Assembly (NCBI GenBank): GCA_010909165.1
Contig: MU008169.1
Span: 1,860,001-1,924,000, forward strand
Length of the DNA stretch: 64,000 nt
Direction: 5' to 3'
Origin: Anthoceros angustus
Lineage: Eukaryota > Streptophyta > Anthocerotopsida > Anthocerotales > Anthocerotaceae
A program made the translations under genes and the position numbers. Under the pieces are notes generated by a model. The model searched no databases and was not told where the DNA came from. It worked only from the letters and a program-made list of their open reading frames with translations. Positions 61,046 to 64,000 of the stretch are shown here, in pieces (within the stretch, counting starts at the first letter, position 1; each line of letters starts with the position of its first letter).

Positions 61046-62834
61046 AACAGATGCTGTGCCACTAACATTTCATCTTTCATGGAGGCAGAAAACCTCTCCT
61101 TGTCTAGACTTTTCTGCAACATTGGAGACCTGTACAATCATACCTAATACGTGGTAAACGTTAGTATGTGCATGGGCTGCGATCAACAAATTTTGGCGCT
61201 CTTTTGCTCGCAGCAAGCAGCAGGTATCAGTGAACATTCACATGGCCGGTGTCGGGCGGCCTTCATTGGAGCTGCGGCCTTAGGAGGAGCTGTGAGCCTG
61301 AGGGGAGGGCCTTGCAAAGGAGTCTGCAGTCCTAGATCTTCTTTGGTTTCCTTATAACTTAGATAGTATGGCTTGGCTTTTGCTCCGATTGTGGGATCAG
61401 GGGGATGTGGGTTACAGAGCACTGTAGGTAGAGAACACGTATTCGGGTGGGACACCGGAGTTGTCATCTGTAAGAATAGAAATCTGTGTCACACTACCAT
61501 TTTAAATGTAGTTCAAAGTCGCTTCCCCTTTGGAATCTAGTGTAAAGTGTTTCCTTTGTCTTTGATTCTGTTCAATCTTTATCTCGCTCGTTCGACGATC
61601 CTTTAAAAGGTTTCGAATGTGAACCTCGGCCAGCCTCTCGCTTTCCTGCCCTAACTGGGTGCCTCCTTTCCGAATGATCAACAGTGCTTGGTTTTCAGAA
61701 CCCTTGCTGAAGACTTTTCCCCGGGGTTTGTTGTGATTTAACTTCAAAATACCATATGAAAAATCAAGATTGCTAGCCGCTAACTATGTCTCCGTATAGG
61801 CTATAGAGGGTCTACCCTCTAGCCTACCATGTAGGCACTGGCCTCTTACCGGCTTGGTCAATTTTCAAACATCATCCATAATAATCCTTTTCTTGAAGGC
61901 ATGATGCAGGAGGTTAAAATACAACAACACACATACACCATACACCAACACTAGGTCTCTAAATAGTCCGCTAAATAGTTACTAACTTCAGGATTCCATA
62001 TAACTATAGAGATGATCAACTTGCTCTATAGGAAATGCAGGAGGCCCTACACAGACATGCGTCAAAAATAATACTACTGACTTCAGTAACTATTAGATAT
62101 AACTTTTATCCAACCCTATTACTCAACTACCTAGTTTCAAGAATTATGCAAGACATATTATGCATATGATTTATACAATCTATAATCTACCCTTTGTAAT
62201 CGAGGAACATTTGGAATCAGTAATGTAGCTCCCATTTAGAAAGGTGTCCCATAAGCATTTTCATAATTTAAAAAAAATAATAAATTCCTAAAATCTTATG
62301 AGAACTTTAATGTAATATTTATAACTTTTAGGATTAATAAAATTTCAAGGATATTATTTTTATTATTATAAAAATTATAAACCTTTTTCTATGATATTTT
62401 ATTTATATTTCTATGAAATGATTATTATCAGAAATTTTTAATCAAAGAGGTGTTGTGGTGTACCAAAGAGGGGATATAGAGACACTGAGCCCTTTGGAAC
62501 TATACTTGTTGAGCCTCTGGCATTGCTGGATTTGGATTGTCCCCATAAGATGCAAGGGCGGGCCAGAAAGCGGGTAACTTCTCCTTCTTAGTCTTCCGGG
62601 TAACTTCTCCTTCTTAGTCTTCCATTCCATAACCCAAATAAGTTGCCTGAGATCACAGGTGCAAGACAAGTTGGGGAGCAAAACGGAAATGCCGAGCTTC
62701 CGACTTGGACCGGGTTTCGCCTAATTGCAACAGAGACTTTCAAGTGCGGTGGCCTGGATATCACCGGCTCGCTTGTGGCTGGCCAGCATGTGCACTCCCC
62801 CGGTTATGCCTTGCAGCTTGCAAATTGGAGCTTG
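61046..62834. other. Intergenic, partly AT-rich
   Basis: The 3' UTR of the TPR gene, then AT-rich sequence (61.8-62.4 kb). A local direct repeat GGGTAACTTCTCCTTCTTAG lies at about 62571 and 62600. No gene is recognised. Confidence 0.5.
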
Positions 62835-62960
62835 CTTAAATCCGGCTAGCCCCCTGGCTCTTGCTTGGCCCTTTAGCGGATTGTCCACCCTCGGTTCGGG
62901 GTAGATGGTTTTCCCAATCTCTTCTTTTTAATAAAGTCTCCATTGTTCTCTTAAATCCGG
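62835..62960 (+). mobile_element. 104-bp retroposon insertion with 11-bp target-site duplication
   Basis: CTTAAATCCGG occurs at 62835-62845 and 62950-62960. The insert (62846-62949) runs from CTAGCCCCCTGG through GGGGTAGATGGTTTTCCCAA to CTTTTTAATAAAGTCTCC. It has the same tail as the copies at 24.8, 30.9 and 49.1 kb, but without a long poly-A. Confidence 0.85.
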
Positions 62961-63297
62961 TATTTGATTGGAAGCTCTCAAGCCGTCTCCTGGCTTCCTT
63001 CCCTGTCGGTGGAGTTCTCGTTCCTGGCATTTCTGACAGTTCCGGAGGACTGGAGCACATGTGCGGGCACTGAGCTGCTCGAGTCTGAGGCTATGGCGAT
63101 GGACTATTCACCATCCTCTTCCTCCTCGAGTGCGGGCTGTAGGGTTTGCCGGACTGACATACTGCAGCTGAGGACTGCTTAATGCAGCAGGGGTCAGGGC
63201 GCTTGAAATTGTGCCAGCGGGGATGAGCATCGGAGGGGAGGGCTACTGAGGTGAAGATCGAGGAGCGTGAGAAACGGAAGCTTCATGTCACGCAGAC
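62961..63297. other. 5' flank / leader of the GnT-II gene
   Basis: No separate gene. Short open stretches here contain no recognised motif. Confidence 0.45.
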
Positions 63298-64000
63298 ATG
63301 GCCAAGACCATGCAGTTGAAAGTAGGTCGCACAGTTCTGAGAGTGGTGCAAACCAGGTTTCTGTCCTGCTTGATTTCGCAGGTGCTAGCCTGTGGGATGC
63401 TGATTGTTCTCGTGACTTTCATGTTTGGATGGTGGACATCTGAGAGCCCCGGATCCGGCTTCGGAGGGGATGGCTATATAGATGTGAACACCAAGGGGTT
63501 CATCAATTCCACACGGCCTACGTTTTTGGTTCAAAATGAGCGCTCCAAAGAGCTGGAAAGGCTGAATCTGCTGCCACCCCGGAACTTGGACCTGTATCCT
63601 AGGTTGAAGAAAGAGCACGTGAAGATAGTCCTGTACGTTCACAACCGGCCCCAGTATTTGAAAGTCGTGGTGGAGAGTTTGTCCAAAGTGGAGGGGATTA
63701 GCGAGACACTATTGATTGTGAGCCATGATGGCACATTTCCAGAGATGAATGCCATTGTTCATAGTATTCGCTTTTGTCAGGTAAAGCAAATTTATGCGGT
63801 GTTTTCTCCACATGTCTATCCGGACTCGTTTCCAGGAATCTCTCCAGATGACTGTCAACAGAAAGACGACGAAGTGGTGAAAAGGGGTTGCAAGGGGGAT
63901 GCCGACCAGTTCGGAAATTACAGGTCCAAGATTGTCTCGCTGAAGCACCACTGGTGGTGGATGATGAACACCGTGTGGGATGGGATGGTGGAAAATGCAG
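63298..64000 (+). CDS. GNT2: N-acetylglucosaminyltransferase II (GnT-II / MGAT2), 5' part
   Basis: Golgi enzyme that adds the second GlcNAc to the alpha-1,6 arm of N-glycans, giving complex-type glycans. From ATG 63298 (MAKTMQLKVGRTVL) the frame is open to the window edge (234 codons seen, no intron so far). A type II membrane anchor lies at about residues 30-48 (VLACGMLIVLVTFMFGWW), then a stem. The catalytic domain starts VKIVLYVHNRPQYLKVVVES, LSKVEGISETLLIVSHDGTF, FCQVKQIYAVFSPHVYPDSF, GDADQFGNYRSKIVSLKHHW and WWMMNTVWDG, all diagnostic for MGAT2. The C-terminal half lies beyond 64000. Confidence 0.95.
   Translation, partial: MAKTMQLKVGRTVLRVVQTRFLSCLISQVLACGMLIVLVTFMFGWWTSESPGSGFGGDGYIDVNTKGFINSTRPTFLVQNERSKELERLNLLPPRNLDLYPRLKKEHVKIVLYVHNRPQYLKVVVESLSKVEGISETLLIVSHDGTFPEMNAIVHSIRFCQVKQIYAVFSPHVYPDSFPGISPDDCQQKDDEVVKRGCKGDADQFGNYRSKIVSLKHHWWWMMNTVWDGMVENA

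Overview
The window is nuclear DNA from a land plant, most likely a seed-free lineage with swimming sperm (hornwort, lycophyte, fern or moss). Three points support this: spliceosomal GT-AG introns in most genes, plant-specific families (a PPR-DYW editing factor, a SPARK receptor kinase, a U-box/ARM ligase, potato-inhibitor-I proteins, pectate lyase and ZIP remnants), and a complete 12-exon homologue of the cilium-associated protein CFAP20DC at 32.3-36.4 kb. Flowering plants have no cilia. I cannot name the species.

Layout. 0.7-6.1 kb: a PPR-DYW gene whose middle is a tandem array of about ten nearly identical 303-bp P-L-S triplets, broken by many 1-3 nt deletions. 8.1-12.6 kb: an 11-exon PRP4-type spliceosomal kinase. 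14.7-15.7 kb: an intronless gene for a conserved protein of unknown function. 17-24.6 kb: a repeat graveyard with telomere-like and GC-palindrome motifs, LINE 3' ends (one with a 5' inversion, one tandemly duplicated), a ZIP transporter pseudogene and hairpin repeats. 25.4-26.6 kb: a small CDPK-like kinase without EF hands. 28.7-30.3 kb: a pectate lyase pseudogene. 31.6-32.1 kb: a short hydrophilic frame with one apparent frameshift. 32.3-36.4 kb: the CFAP20DC homologue. 38.5-41.8 kb: an intronless U-box/ARM E3 ligase. 42.2-46.2 kb: three tandem three-exon genes for secreted potato-inhibitor-I proteins. 46.9-48.8 kb: a SPARK receptor-like kinase. 49.4-50.7 kb: a VTT/DedA membrane protein. 51.9-53.9 kb: the retromer subunit VPS26. 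54.2-55.4 kb: a 5'-truncated LINE with a 13-bp target-site duplication. 55.9-56.7 kb: an RlmH-like rRNA methyltransferase with two GC-type splice donors and no visible last exon. 59.3-61.0 kb: a TPR protein. 63.3 kb to the end: the start of N-acetylglucosaminyltransferase II.

The genes are mostly unrelated housekeeping, secretory and defence genes, with no operon-like logic. Retroposition has shaped the window strongly. Besides the LINE copies there are tiny insertions (about 80-105 bp) ending in an AATAAAGTCTCC-like tail, two of which keep clear target-site duplications. Exon borders were set by hand from GT-AG (or GC-AG) sites, reading-frame continuity and family similarity recalled from memory. 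No database search was run.
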